From the NCBI GenBank assembly GCA_003427395.1, contig BFEA01000195.1:970501-1007466 (forward strand): a stretch of 36,966 nt of DNA. Direction: 5' to 3'. Made by a program: the position numbers and the translations under genes. Positions 12,121 through 23,400 of this stretch are shown here, one piece after another (within the stretch, counting starts at the first letter, position 1; each line of letters opens with the position of its first letter). The notes below the pieces were generated by a model. It saw nothing but the letters and a program-made list of their open reading frames with translations, was not told the origin of the DNA and made no database searches. Origin of the DNA: Chara braunii (lineage: Eukaryota; Streptophyta; Charophyceae; Charales; Characeae).

Positions 12121-12422
12121 CTCGAAGGCCAAAGCGCGTTTTTTGAAACAGACCATGGTCGCGCGCAGCCCACGTGGTACCCGCTTATCTTCCACCACAC
12201 CCGTCGCGACAACTGTCTCTCCTGCTCTCTCAGTACGCCCCGCTACCCGGCCTTGGATCTCGTTGATGAAACAAAAAAAGGTGCGAAACATTGAGTATTT
12301 TTCAAATTGTTAGCCAAGTTGGAGAGGGTTGTTGAATATTCCTATTATTTCCGAACTGAACATCGTGTGGATGCGGAAGAAAAGGAACATGGAGGACTCA
12401 CAAGTCGTCTGGCAGATCTAGA

Positions 12423-12640
12423 GGAACGAACGATTGAGAAGGAAACAAAGAAACCATGTGCCCCATTGCCAATCCCGGTTATCAACATGTGGCTGATCGT
12501 GACGAACGAACGAGTGAGAAGAAAAGAAAAGAAAGAAACCATGTGCCCCAATGCCAACCTCAACCCCAGCAAGAATGATGTGGACGATGGCGACGAAAAA
12601 AAAGACTGAGAAGAATAGTAAACACAAACATCATGTGCCT
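12423..12640. repeat. Tandem repeat of about 90 bp, 2-3 units
   Basis: GAACGAACGAnTGAGAAG followed by AAACCATGTGCCCCA(A/T)TGCCAA occurs at about 12424-12468 and 12505-12557. A decayed third copy ends in ATCATGTGCC near 12630. Confidence 0.6.
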
Positions 12641-12779
12641 TTGTTTCATCGATAGCCTTTCCCAGCACATGCGACACGCGTCGCGCCGAGGCGGCTGTCA
12701 TGCGCCGGCAGCATTGTGCCCCAATGGCAGCCCCGACAGTTGTCGTCAACGGCCTAGACGTGGGCAGGCAGAGCACTGC

Positions 12780-13075
12780 TGTACCTTGAAGAGATGGCGC
12801 AACTCTTTGACGAGGGCGAAGTGCAGACGAGGGCGAAGCGCAGACGATGGCGACCACGGGGAACGCGAAGACGGGGTGTCGAAACTCCGACAACTGGAGC
12901 GCACGAGCAGTCGGAAGGACGGCAATGACGCGACGGCGAGAGGAGACAGACGCTGTAGCATGAAGGACGGGAGCAGCTCGTTGGCGAGGGCAAAGCGCAG
13001 GCAATGGCGGACACGCGCTGATTCAGAATGCAAGGACAGGGTGTCCTGTCTCCGGAAGCTGGACATCGACTGGGA
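12780..13075. repeat. Direct duplication, offset about 173 bp
   Basis: The order CTGTA-C/G-C-TGAAG, GGCGAGGGC-AAGCGCAG, GGGTGTC and AACTGGAGC/AAGCTGGAC is found at 12780-12900 and again at 12953-13070. The long frames on both strands across 12600-13900 are low-complexity and Arg/Ser/Cys-rich, so I do not call a gene here. 13380-13420 is C- and A-run sequence. Confidence 0.5.
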
Positions 13076-13798
13076 TGATGAGCGGAGGGGAGGATGGGAC
13101 TGAGGTGGACATCGCCTGCGTGGAAACACGTGGCGCGACTGCGAGGCCGATGTCGCGGAGGTCACGTAGCGTTCGAATGCGCTCGTGGGCGGGAAATGCG
13201 AATGGGCTGCACCAAACCCGAGGTAGTTGTTCACTGGCATCCAAATCCGTCCTCCAACTGCCGTGGGACCGCACGGAAAGACCAGCCCACCGTGATTTTG
13301 GACGACAAACGTCGACCGTCCGATCTACAAATCGGACGGTCAGACGGCGACTTCGCTGTTTAGGCTGGCGCAACCGCCACCGCCACTCACCCCCAAAAAA
13401 AAACCGCACCCCCCCGCCACACGTCACGCCTGTGCGCGTCCACCTATCACGTCGACCTGCTCGTGTGGTCATCCGCCTGTGCGCGTCGACCTGCTTGCGT
13501 ATTCTTCCGTTGGCGACGGGTTCATCCGGTGAGTTGGCACGTGTCCGTTTCGATTCGATCGCTCTTCACTCCGTGTGTCTGTGTGTGCGGGTGTGTTTAT
13601 GTAGACTGAACGAGTGTGTGCATGTGCATGTGCGCGTCTCCATGCGGAAGGTTTTTGTTCGCGGATGCATGACGTGGCATGTATGCAATGCGCGTGTGTC
13701 CTACAGGTGCGACCTGCTCCCCACCACCTGTCTTGTGAACGAGTGTGTGCATTTGCAATGCGCGCGTCTCCAGCGGAGTGGCCGTGTGCACATGTGCT

Positions 13799-14016
13799 CA
13801 AGTGCGCGAGTGTGTCGTCCTTGCATAGATTCATCTTGCGCAGCCGATCAACCGCGCAGGCTGAAGATTCACTCCAATCTTTCTGAAGATTCATTCCGAT
13901 CTGGGTGATGACTCATTTCGATCTGGCTTATGATTCATTTCGCTGATCGATTGCCTGCGTGGTTGATCGCTTGCTCAAGTTGACAGAAATCCATGGACGA
14001 CACACTCGCGCACTTT
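13799..14016. repeat. Foldback: 63-bp inverted arms around a 22-bp tandem repeat
   Basis: Left arm 13799-13861 and right arm 13953-14016 are inverted copies. Outer ends read CAAGTGCGCGAGTGTGTCG and its complement; inner ends read GATCAACCGCGCAGGC and GCCTGCGTGGTTGATC. The loop holds four 22-bp units starting at 13863, 13885, 13907 and 13929, each of the form GA(A/T)GA(T/C)TCA(C/T)T followed by (C/T)CGATCTnnnT. A TG-rich tract with two copies of GAACGAGTGTGTGCAT (about 13610 and 13737) lies to its left. Confidence 0.65.
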
Positions 14017-14099
14017 GAAATATGGTGGTTTGAACGAGATCGGATGGACGCTGGGCTAAATGGTTTGGGTTGAATGAAGGGAAGACGGAAACGAGTAAG

Positions 14100-15000
14100 G
14101 AGAACGGAGCGCTAATGTATTTGTTTTTCCACTTCGTCCCCAATCCCTCTTCAAACAATCTCAGGTGGATCGTTCAATCAATCAATGTCCCATCCTATTG
14201 CTGTTAACTTTATCTCAGGCGACACATTCCGATCTCCCCAAGTGCGACAATGCAAGTCTTTGTTTGTGTGCAGGATGAGCGAAATCGGAACGAATCCGAT
14301 CGACACGACGATCAAAATGTAATGAATCCACGCGTGGAACATGATTGGTTTGGTTTATTGAGAGATTCCCATCGACACGATGAGCTTAATCGAATGAACC
14401 TACGCCTGGATCGTTCAATTCACGCGTGGAGCGTGATTGAGAGATTTCCATTGATTGAATGGATAACAAAAACAAAAACGGAACTGTAACTCATTTTTTC
14501 TTTTTCCACTCCAATCAGAGTTGTTCATCCAATCAATGAGTGTCCGATCCGATTGCTGGATCGTTCAATCAATCAATCGGTTGGCTGAGAACGCGCCTCG
14601 GTTTTGCTTATCCTGCCATTTTCGACGCTCCAAGAGAAGGGAAGGACTTGCCTGCGATGAAATGGACAGCAGTCGACCGATTGTTGGTGATTGCAGCGCA
14701 GGGAAGTCATTCCAATCTCCTGAAACTTGGCAATGTCAGTCTGTGTTTGTGTGTAGGTTGAGCAAAACCGTAACGAGTTCTCAGCCAGCACATGACAATA
14801 TATTGGGAAGGGCACGTCCATCGACACGATGAGCGAAATCGGAAGAATGGACTGCTGGTACATGGTTGATTTGTTTGAGTGAATGATTTCCATCGATACG
14901 ATTTGATTGACTGGTAGACGAAACCAACAATGAAGAACGGAGCGACACTGTCTTCTCCTTTTCTTTTCTGATCGTTCCATCAACGGATGTCCAATCCGCC
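14100..15000. repeat. Imperfect tandem repeat, units of roughly 380-480 bp
   Basis: AACGGAnC...TTTTTC(C/T)A(C/T) blocks recur near 14102, 14479 and 14936. GTCTTTGTTTGTGTGCAGG near 14254 matches GTCTGTGTTTGTGTGTAGG near 14738. ATCGTTCAATCAATCAAT near 14168 matches the same phrase near 14561. Identity is moderate and no coding frame is kept. Confidence 0.5.
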
Positions 15001-15118
15001 CTGCAGTCGATCAAACGTTGGAAACTGAATGGCGTACAATTGGAACGACTGTTTGGTGGCCGACGGGGGTTCAATCTGATCGTTGGTTGAACGAAGATCT
15101 TGCAGCGGTCGATTGATC

Positions 15119-15207
15119 TTCGTCCGCCATCGGACCTTTGTCTGCCATCGAACCTCGTCGGCCATCGAACCTCGTCCGCCATCTAACCTCGTCGGCCATC
15201 GAACCCT
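15119..15207. repeat. Minisatellite of about 18 bp, five copies
   Basis: AACCTCGTCGGCCATCG and close variants are repeated five times, with alternating TCGGCC and TCCGCC. The minus-strand reading as a Met-Ala-Asp-Glu-Val-Arg repeat is not taken as a gene. Confidence 0.8.
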
Positions 15208-15435
15208 GATATGGATTTGATAAAAAAAAACAACACCCGACGAACTTCCCATTCCCATTCACCCTCTCATGAGCCACTCGATTCGCACAGCAACGCAAGC
15301 CTGTCCGGTACCGCATGCGCATCAAAGGACCGAAGGCGGTATGGAAAGTAGTCGAAGTTCAATGGTAGCTGTACTTCTTCTGACGATCTATAGCTAGACA
15401 TGAGACTTCCGGAGCGTGAAAAGGCCGGCGACCGC

Positions 15436-16140
15436 TAGAGTGCGAAGTACGCCGGAATCCGGACTTCAAGACACTACGGGACCGAGAGCTCGAGAGACCT
15501 TGTCTGGCTCTCTCACGTGCTCTTACGAAGTTATGGATGAGCCCTGTCTGTGGCTCGCCTGGTTGCCCTTGGATTTGAACAATAACCAACTCCACCTGTA
15601 TCGGAACTTCGAGGGGCTCCGAAATTCAGTCATCGACCACGCTTGCCCGGATCGGAGCTTCGGACGTCGGCCGCGTTGAATACCGTGAAACGGCCTTCTC
15701 GCCAAGCCACCTTTGAGACTGTGGTCATCCTTGTGCGCCATGATTCCAGAAACCACGCAGGGACGTGGGCAAACTTGTGCTGTTGTCTTAATGTGCTAGA
15801 ATGCGAAGTCCTCCGGAATCCGGACTTCAAGACACTACGGGACCAAGAGCTCGACAGACCTTGTCTGGCTCTCTCACGTGCTCTGACGGAGTTATGGACG
15901 AGCCCTGTCTGTGGCTCGCCTGGTTGCCCTTGGATTTGAACACTAACCAAGTCCGCCCGTATCCGAACTTCGAGGGGCTCCGAAATTCAGTCATCGACCA
16001 CGCTTGCTCGAATCGGAGCTTCGGACGTCGGTCGCGTAGAATACCGTGAAACCGCCTTCTCGTCGGGCCACCTTTGAGACTGTGGTCGTCCTTGTACGCC
16101 TTGATTCCGGAAACCACGCAGGGACGAATATTGGCGCAAA
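15436..16140. repeat. Two-copy direct repeat, offset 361 bp, about 340 bp each
   Basis: 15436-15780 and 15797-16140 match closely over their full length, for example GACACTACGGGACC, CTTGTCTGGCTCTCTCACG, GCCTGGTTGCCCTTGGATT, GGGGCTCCGAAATTCAGTC and GAAACCACGCAGGGACG. Each copy carries two 22-bp dyads (15445 and 15588; 15806 and 15949). Open frames are seen on both strands in both copies, but there is no recognisable protein. Confidence 0.85.
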
Positions 16141-16846
16141 CGTCAGGTGCGGATCCAGGCGAGCTTCGCATTTCCGTATGATGCAGGTGCTTACTTTAAT
16201 GTTTTCGGCGGCCCGTTAATTGCATGAAGGACACAAGTTTGGATGCCGGCATACTACCATTTATCGACCTTTTCCAACGAGACTTCGGTTTCCCTCATGG
16301 GCTGTGGAATTAAACAATCGCTTCGCGTTGCTACGAACGTGTTGTGGCGGTGAGCTCTCTATCTCCCAGTCTCTCGCACCTTCTCAAAGTTCGGATCCCG
16401 CCGAACTTCACTTTCCTACAAACACTTCGGTTTGACCCTTCCTCGCATTGCGAGTGTGCATTTTCGACCCGCATTTGTCGAGGTTTTTTCGGATTGACTC
16501 CGACTGATTTCAATGCACAAGCTTCAACTTTCCGTAGCTTCATCTGTGGGGTGTTTACGAATCAGGATAATAAACGTGTTGTAGACAGGTGTTGTAGACA
16601 GGTGTCGCCTGCATCACGTTTTCGCCTGTCATCCGCCCTATCATTGGGTCCCCTGTCGTTGGGCCGCATTCCCCTGTGCATGTGAAGTACTTGAAAGCGT
16701 GTGGAACCTCGTGAATATACAGTTCGTGACCTGCCGACTACGTGTAGGCGTGGCAAAAGGGAGTGGCCATTTGCCGGCTCCGTTTACGACTATGTGCGTG
16801 GCCGTGTGTTTCGTTTGATATGTGTCCGTGGTGTGTAGGGTGAGTA

Positions 16847-17755
16847 ATGGAAGCAAACTTCTCACAACCACGGATCATGCATTCGATATTCTCGACACCG
16901 GAGCCCATGAGTCCCGAGACGCACATGCGCTTGGCAGAACTGTTTCCTCCTTGTGCGAAATCCGTGAGACACTTCAACGGCGTGCTTTCGATCCATGGAG
17001 CCACCAGAGAGGACTTCGAAGAGGACTCGTGGATGACCGTCGTCTCGTGCATGGACAGGCATCTTGACGGTTGGCACGATGTCCATTGGGCCGCGATGGA
17101 GAGTTGATGCCCTTGGGCAAGCCAGTACAAGTTCGCCAACATGTTGGAGTTTGGAGACCTCATCACGCTGCCTGACGCTGTCCTCAGACACAAGTTCCTG
17201 AGCCGTATACGCAGAACACTGAGCTGCATTAGCCGCCATTTCAGTCACCTAGAGTGTCACTACGTCACGTCGTCGCCACGCGCGTGGACAGGCTCGCTAA
17301 AATAAGAGTTGCTGGACTGCGCTTGTCACTGCTCGTTCCTGGAACACTACCCGCTCCGTTGCCCTGGTCTTTCTCCACAAGTTGTGTCTTACTGTTGTGT
17401 GAGGTTGACTGTATCCCGAACCGATTTCGCCAGAGTGCTGTGTATCGCCACTTGTAACAAAAGTAGGAAACTCGTCGATGCAGTTGTGCTTGTGTCACGA
17501 AACGAGGTGGTAATTGAGGGGTCCAAATTCGTCGAAGCGCGCGGGCCAGAACGTGTAGATGGGTGGCCAGATCTCCTGATAGCACGGCAGGTCCAAAACT
17601 TTTCGTTGTGAAATGAAGTGGAAGAGAAAGTGTCTGACATACGGGACTGTATCGGGAATTTCTTAGCCCGACCGGGAGTTTTCGTTCGGATGAAATACAT
17701 GTCCGTCTTTTTGGAGAATGCGTCAGTTAAAGAACCGCAGATCTACGTTTAAGGA
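16847..17755 (+). pseudogene. Unidentified broken coding region
   Basis: A frame starting at ATG 16847 reads well-mixed, protein-like sequence (HMRLAELFPPCAKSVRHF, then ATREDFEEDSWMTVV). It crosses a TGA at 17105 into CPWASQYKFANMLEFGD and LPDAVLRHKFLSRIRRTL. After a stop near 17297 and a poorer stretch, the same frame resumes with KLVDAVVLVSRNEVVIEGSK, then crosses a TGA at 17609 into NEVEEKVSDIRDCIGNFLAR. The poor middle (about 17290-17440) may be an intron. I do not recognise the family. Upstream, 16141-16846 has no gene, only dyad copies at 16145 and 16387. Downstream, 17756-18449 has no gene either, only dyads at 18062, 18302 and 18347. Confidence 0.4.
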
Positions 17756-18449
17756 TCTCCAATGAATGCTATGTATGGCTTCGGGTCACGACCTCATCCC
17801 CGAGGGACCCCGAATGTAACCAGATCTGGACGGGCTGTCACACCTCGTGCTTGAGGGAAAAGGAGCGAGAGGTGTGAGAGGCAGTAGTTGATAGTAGAAA
17901 CAATATGGCGCACATGTGGTGCAAAGCCCGAGCTATCCATCTCCACACGCTTATGTCTGTCCTCCGACGCCGTGGCTTTCCTGACTCGCATCTGATTGCA
18001 CTGAACATAAAAGTGCAGAGCCTTCGTCATGCACATCGCGTCTCCCTCCAGCACCGACCCTATGTTCAGATCCCGGCGAACTTCGCTTTTCCACAATGCC
18101 TTCGAACCGACTGTGTGTTTTCTTACGCCCCTTCGTCGGACCCCCACCTTCACCAGACCTCGTACGTGCGTGTGGACCTCCGTTGCATCTCAGGTTCCGG
18201 TGACCGCACAAGTGCGGATTCGTATTGCTCTGTCGTTTTTTCTCGCGGCCTCATGCGACAACGGCCCGTGTCCGCCCTTGCCCAGACGACTCGTTACGTC
18301 CGCGCTCGGATGTGGGCGGACTTCGCCTTCTCAACCAGCCTGTCGGAAGTTCGTCGACATCCAAACTACGCAAACACGTCGTTCTCTGTCGGAACTTCAT
18401 GCACCGTCTGCCTCGGAACTTCAAGGTCGGACCCTGTCACGATGGCCCA

Positions 18450-20081
18450 TCAACATTTGCTGAAGTCCGCCGGAATCCGAACATCGCTCATGATACATAT
18501 TCTCCGATGGTAGAGCGATCTTCTATAGTAACCAGCTTTTGGGTAACCCAATTCCTTCCAACACCACCGAATGTCTCTCATGGAGAGTTTCAGCTGTCTC
18601 AGGGGGGCCTTTAGGTCTTTCTTGTTGTCCTCGGCGCTGACCAGAAAGTACCCCTCAAAGTCCTCGTCCGAGAAGTACACCATTCGTGCAGGCCAACGCT
18701 CGAAGTTGTACCTCACCGCCACATCGGTGCCAAGCAGCGCCCTGGCCGCAGCCGCGTTATGCTGGCCCGCCACAGCGTAGTAGTAGTATTGCCCTGCCAG
18801 CTCGTCCTCCCAGTCCTCTGGCTTCAGACAATCCGCCCGCACCCCGGGCGTCGGTTTAACCATCTCGAGAGGCGCGAGCTTTAGTGTCGGCAGCTCGTAA
18901 GTCTTCTCGGTCTGAGAGTAGGCCGTGGTCATTGCGTCAATAATGGCCTGTATTTGCACGGGATCCAAGGAACCCTGGTTGTATGCCGCCTCCCACTTGC
19001 CGATGTCGACGACTTGCGACGGGTTAATGGCGAACTCCCGCTTTGTTCGCACGCCGTTTTTCCATTCCAGGAAGTATGCCGCGTCGATGTCGATGACACC
19101 TCTGGGCTGGACAGGGGCCGATTGGGGTGGCTTCTTAGCCGAGGCCGGGCGCTTTTGACTCGACGCGCCAACATGCCCCTCAGCTCCCTTCCTTTCCCCC
19201 CCTGACTGTTGTGGGGTCGTTGTCTTCTGCTTCTTTTTAGCTCCCGTCGCCTCCCCCTCACAACCTCCCCTTCTCTTTTGTGTAGACTGTTGTTCCCCTC
19301 CCTCCCCGCCGGAAACGACGCCAACTGTCCTGTCCTCCCACCCCAAGGCGCGACCGCCACCCGACGTCGACGGCTGCTCGACGACCGTTGCCCCTCTCTC
19401 AGCCCCTGGAATTCTCAGCGTCCCGCGATCTCCGAGTCTATGCGGCGAAGCTCGTGTGTTCTCCTCTTCTTCCTTCTCGCTGTCATCGAAGCGACCACGT
19501 TCCTCACCCTGCCAGGGCTGTACTGAACCACCGGAACCCATTTCCTCACCCTGCCGGGGCTGTACTGAACCACTGGAAAAGAACCCGGAGCACATTTGCA
19601 CAGGAAGCGACAGTTCCAGGTCGCTCCAAATTTTGCAGGGATCGTCGAGGTTAAAGTCGCTCCTCTCGACCTCGTCAAAAAACTCCCTGGCCGAAACAAG
19701 GCCTCCCTCCGCGACTTCAGTGTAGAAAGAGGTCCTCAAAGCCCCCCCACCAAACCCCTGGAACAGATCCCACGAGAGAATCGCCCCTTTCGCACCTGCC
19801 AGAACGTCGCCCTTCGAATTGTAAACGACATGCATCAGGTAGCACTGCTTGTCGTGTTTTTTCGATGGCTGCCATCCCTTGACCGAGCCGAGCACTCTTC
19901 GTCCTTTATTATCTTTCACGAAGATGACAGGACCACAAGGCGGTTTCATGGGCTCGTCATCTTCGGCGAAGCACCAATCGACGAACCACTTCGTGTGCGC
20001 ATGATTCGACCACGATTTTGCATTCGTCGACTCCCTCCCGGAGGTCCACGTAGGCTGCTCCTCGCCTCTTGACATAGACAT
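18450..20081 (-). CDS. ParB-like (ParB/Srx-fold) domain protein, Chara-type
   Basis: An open frame of 543 codons from the first in-frame ATG (20081); the frame is open further upstream without an ATG. Residues 20-160 form a globular N-terminal region (WFVDWCFAEDDEP, GPVIFVKDNKGRRVLGSVKG) that I do not recognise. Residues 165-325 are low-complexity, acidic then basic, with nuclear-signal-like KKKQK and QKRRGG. Residues 330-515 contain LPTLKLAPLEM, then YYYYAVAGQHNAAAARALLG, then RMVYFSDEDFEGYFLVSAEDN. This matches the ParB N-terminal pattern: a beta strand, a G-[HQ]-[RH]-x(2)-A signature, and a late Asp-Asn. No helix-turn-helix is visible. A 39-bp internal duplication (about 19503-19575) repeats SVQPxQGEE. 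The last residues (VRIPADF) are encoded by a copy of the 22-bp dyad. It diverges from the methyltransferase-like gene at 20376. Confidence 0.6.
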   Translation of the reverse strand: MSMSRGEEQPTWTSGRESTNAKSWSNHAHTKWFVDWCFAEDDEPMKPPCGPVIFVKDNKGRRVLGSVKGWQPSKKHDKQCYLMHVVYNSKGDVLAGAKGAILSWDLFQGFGGGALRTSFYTEVAEGGLVSAREFFDEVERSDFNLDDPCKIWSDLELSLPVQMCSGFFSSGSVQPRQGEEMGSGGSVQPWQGEERGRFDDSEKEEEENTRASPHRLGDRGTLRIPGAERGATVVEQPSTSGGGRALGWEDRTVGVVSGGEGGEQQSTQKRRGGCEGEATGAKKKQKTTTPQQSGGERKGAEGHVGASSQKRPASAKKPPQSAPVQPRGVIDIDAAYFLEWKNGVRTKREFAINPSQVVDIGKWEAAYNQGSLDPVQIQAIIDAMTTAYSQTEKTYELPTLKLAPLEMVKPTPGVRADCLKPEDWEDELAGQYYYYAVAGQHNAAAARALLGTDVAVRYNFERWPARMVYFSDEDFEGYFLVSAEDNKKDLKAPLRQLKLSMRDIRWCWKELGYPKAGYYRRSLYHRRICIMSDVRIPADFSKC

Positions 20082-20400
20082 TGTGTCTGCACCAGACGTA
20101 GCGGAGGATGCATTCGAAAACAAACGACACCGCCAACAATCAGCAAATGGGGAACTTCGGATACCGGCGGACTACAATCCAGGCAAATAGAAAAGCAGAA
20201 CACCGCAATGGGAAAAGCAGGTGCGCTGGCGGCGAGCAAACAGCGTAGAGGGGAATGGTGGTTATCGACAGTTAGCGCGCAAACGGGCAGCTTTAGAACT
20301 CTTTATAGCATATGTTAGAAGTTCGGATTCCGGCGAACTTCGTCCATCGGAAGTGAAGATTGCCAACGTTTCTCATTGGGTAACCCCAGCGGGAAACAGG
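20082..20400. promoter_or_regulatory. Divergent intergenic region with two 22-bp dyads
   Basis: About 300 bases separate the ParB-like ATG (20081, leftward) from the methyltransferase-like frame (rightward). Two copies of the dyad lie here in the same orientation (20153-20174 and 20319-20340). The second begins about 15 bases after a TATA-like TTTATAGCATA (20302-20312). An acceptor-like GAAACAG at 20394-20400 could mark the 3' end of an intron in the rightward gene. A shared promoter is inferred from the arrangement only. Confidence 0.4.
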
Positions 20401-23400
20401 TGCAGGTGGAGGCATGGCGAAGATTTTGTGCGGAGGCGCTCCTTAGGACGCCGTACAATCACTTGTGGACTCTCGCCGATGACAAGACCGAGCAAGGAAT
20501 CAAGAAACAAAACGCTGCCCTTCGATCCTATTTCCCGCTCGCGATGGCAGGGAAAAGCGCATGGGAAACCGGGATGGAATTTTTCGAGAGATGGGAAACG
20601 GGTAGACTGCTGGCACCCGAAGGAGCGAAGTGGATCGCGAAGAAGAAGGTGCAGGGCCTCAAGCCAGGTGTGAGCCACATCGAAAACAAGAAGGACGGGC
20701 GAAAGGTGGTCGTCTACAATGTCCCCGTCGAAGGGCCACAAAAGAAAGGCAAGAAGGAAACAGACCCAGGCGACTGGTTCGTCCAGGTCACCGAGCCGGA
20801 TCCGCACTGTTGGAAGAGCATGGAGGCCCTTACCGACAATGAAAAATGCCGGTTGTTGAACAAGGTTCTCAACTGCGAGGTGGTCTGGGTGCAGACAGGG
20901 TCCTCCTCGTTGGCGAAGCAAGGGAAGCTGGGGATGCAAGAGGCAGTGCAACTGGTGAAGTGCGATTGCATATTGGTGCGGTTGTGGAACTTCTACCAGT
21001 TCAAGCATGAGAACCGTCCAGACAGTGACTGGACCACTAAGTACCCCTTCCTGAAAAAACGAGAGGTGATTTTTGCAAAGTTTGAAGGGCAGGGGCTGGA
21101 TGCAGCGTTGTGGGACGGGAGCAGGAAACTTGTCAGCGACTCCTCCTTGTTCAAGGACTGTCCGCCCTACATGGTTTGCGAGGACGACAAGTCAATCAAG
21201 GCGACAGAAAAGCTAGTCCAAAACAAGAAGTTGTCCATCGACTGGAAGAACAAGGTCCTCTGCGTGTTGACCGGCAGCAGGTTGAAAAGCATGGAAGTTG
21301 CGCTGGCCGAAGGGGTGGTGCACATTATGTGGAACGACTCGAAGGACGTCATAACTATTGCCCCGTTCGACATTGACCCTCTGGATGCGCAGATGAAGGT
21401 CGTGGAGTTGCAGAGGGCGGTCGGAATCACGAAATGCCACACGTGCGTTCTCGACTTGTGCGAACCGGTGGACATTAAACAATGGACAGCTAAAGTCTTC
21501 GAGAGTTTGAACGCCCTCCTGGAGCACTTGTTCCCCTCGCACTGGACAGTAGTCACGTTCGTCCCTCGTGAGCACGACTACTACTTCATGACCAGCCTGC
21601 ACCATCTGTCCGTCGTGAAGGCAATGGCCGGGAAGTGGGTGAGGAGGACGCAGAAGAAGAAAAGTTTCGGTGTCGGCCACAACTTGTACTCCTTGGACGA
21701 CCGCATGTACATCCTTTTCAAAGGCAACGACATGCGGGAGAACACATCTGTTGTCTACGACGCGAGGTTGGCGGCGGGTGATGCTGCCGCGGTGGGGGCA
21801 CTTCAGAAAGTGACTCCCACTGAGATATTCGACATGCCGTTCGACGCTTGTGAATCGCCCGTCGTGATACATGGCCGTGATCCCGTGGTGTACAAGGGCA
21901 TGGAGCGGAACCCCACACAATTCGCTTATCTGCTGGAATTCCTTTGCAAAAAGGGGGACGGCATCATGTTCCTCGGGAAAGCGCACGCACAAGTCGTGTG
22001 GGAGGTTTTGAAGGGTGGTCGCAACGTCATCGCGTTGGAGGGGAATTCGGAGTGGTTGCAATTCACATTGGATTTCCTGAAAACCGCGGTCAACTCGGGA
22101 GCATACCGCTGCGAGTTCATTACGAAGAGTGAGAAGCCGAGACGCGTTTGGGATCCTTCGACGAACATGTGGTTCAAGCTTAGCGCCCGGAAAAGGAGCA
22201 GGATCTACGAGTTCCTCTTCTTGGAGAAGCGTCCTGCGAGGGGCACCGACATCGAGCACATGCGCCGCAAGGAACACATGTTGGCGCTGCTAGACAACTA
22301 TCACGGCGCCGCGCGCCTGAACGCGAAGAACTTCCTGGACCGACTGGAGTTATTGTACTTTGTCGAATCCGAGCCGTTCCTGAGGCTCGAGAGTTACGGT
22401 GCCTTGATCGACGCCGACAAAGAGTCCCTCACCGGTGTTGTCTTCGACACCGGTGCACCTGAGGAGGATAGCGACACCGAGGAAATTGACATCGACTACC
22501 ACCTTGCTCCGGTGCTCCCATCCCCGGCCTCCTCGTCGGCGAGTCCCTCAACAAACCGGCCTGCACAAGCGACGCCCGTGCGGAGGACCCCTAGTAAGCT
22601 GTTGGCGAGATTGACACCTCGGCCTGCTGCGCCTCCTCCTCTGCGTCCAGGGTGTCAAGTCCCCCTGCAACATCCTTCTCGGAAGGATGAGAACATCCAC
22701 TTCGAAGGGCACGACCGCACGCGTTCCACGGAGGTAGACTGGGGTCATGACATGATTTGGCACCCGGGGACGATCCAGCCCGCAATTCGGAAGGGGGAGT
22801 GGGTCATGGCCATAGTCGACACTGACGGGGAATGGAAGCCGTCCGAGCGCCTGGCCAAGTCCGACTACTTGGATATCGCGAGGAGTGCTGTGGTGGACAA
22901 AGTGACGTCAAAGAACAGCAACCTGCAGCCCGCCGGCCTGGCCATCATTGCCACTGCTGATCGCTTGTTCCGGGAACTTTATGACAAGCAGTGGTTGGAA
23001 CTATCTGACGATTTCTACGACCTCGAGACGAGCCCTTCAAAGAAAAAGGTTACCTGGAAAGTACCCCCGTCGACAGGGACCCAGGGTAGTGTGGGAGGAA
23101 GACCTCCGAGCCCCCCAGGTGCCGGAGGGGGGGGAGGCAATGGCCACGAGGAAGGAGGTGGCGGAGGCAGTGGCCATACGACATCAGGGGGAAGCGCGCC
23201 GGCATCATCGCCTGCCCCTGGCAGTCAGGGAAGGATCGCGCACAGCGGCATGGGGGAAGGGGGGGTGAACGTCACACACTCCCCAACAGCAGGGAGTGGC
23301 AAGTCGGGGAAGTTCGCCTGCATCCGAACTTCGCAGACGGAGGACCCAGTGCCCGTGGAGGCAGCGAAGTCGACCGGCATCCGCACTTCGACGACTATGG

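Noticed and set aside
11534-13908. Long frames (about 260-280 codons) on the plus strand
   Set aside because: Arg/Ser/Cys-rich translations driven by GC-rich tandem repeats, with equally long frames on the opposite strand.
21213-22277. A 354-codon minus-strand frame
   Set aside because: It is the shadow of the methyltransferase-like gene, whose plus frame has clear paralog conservation.
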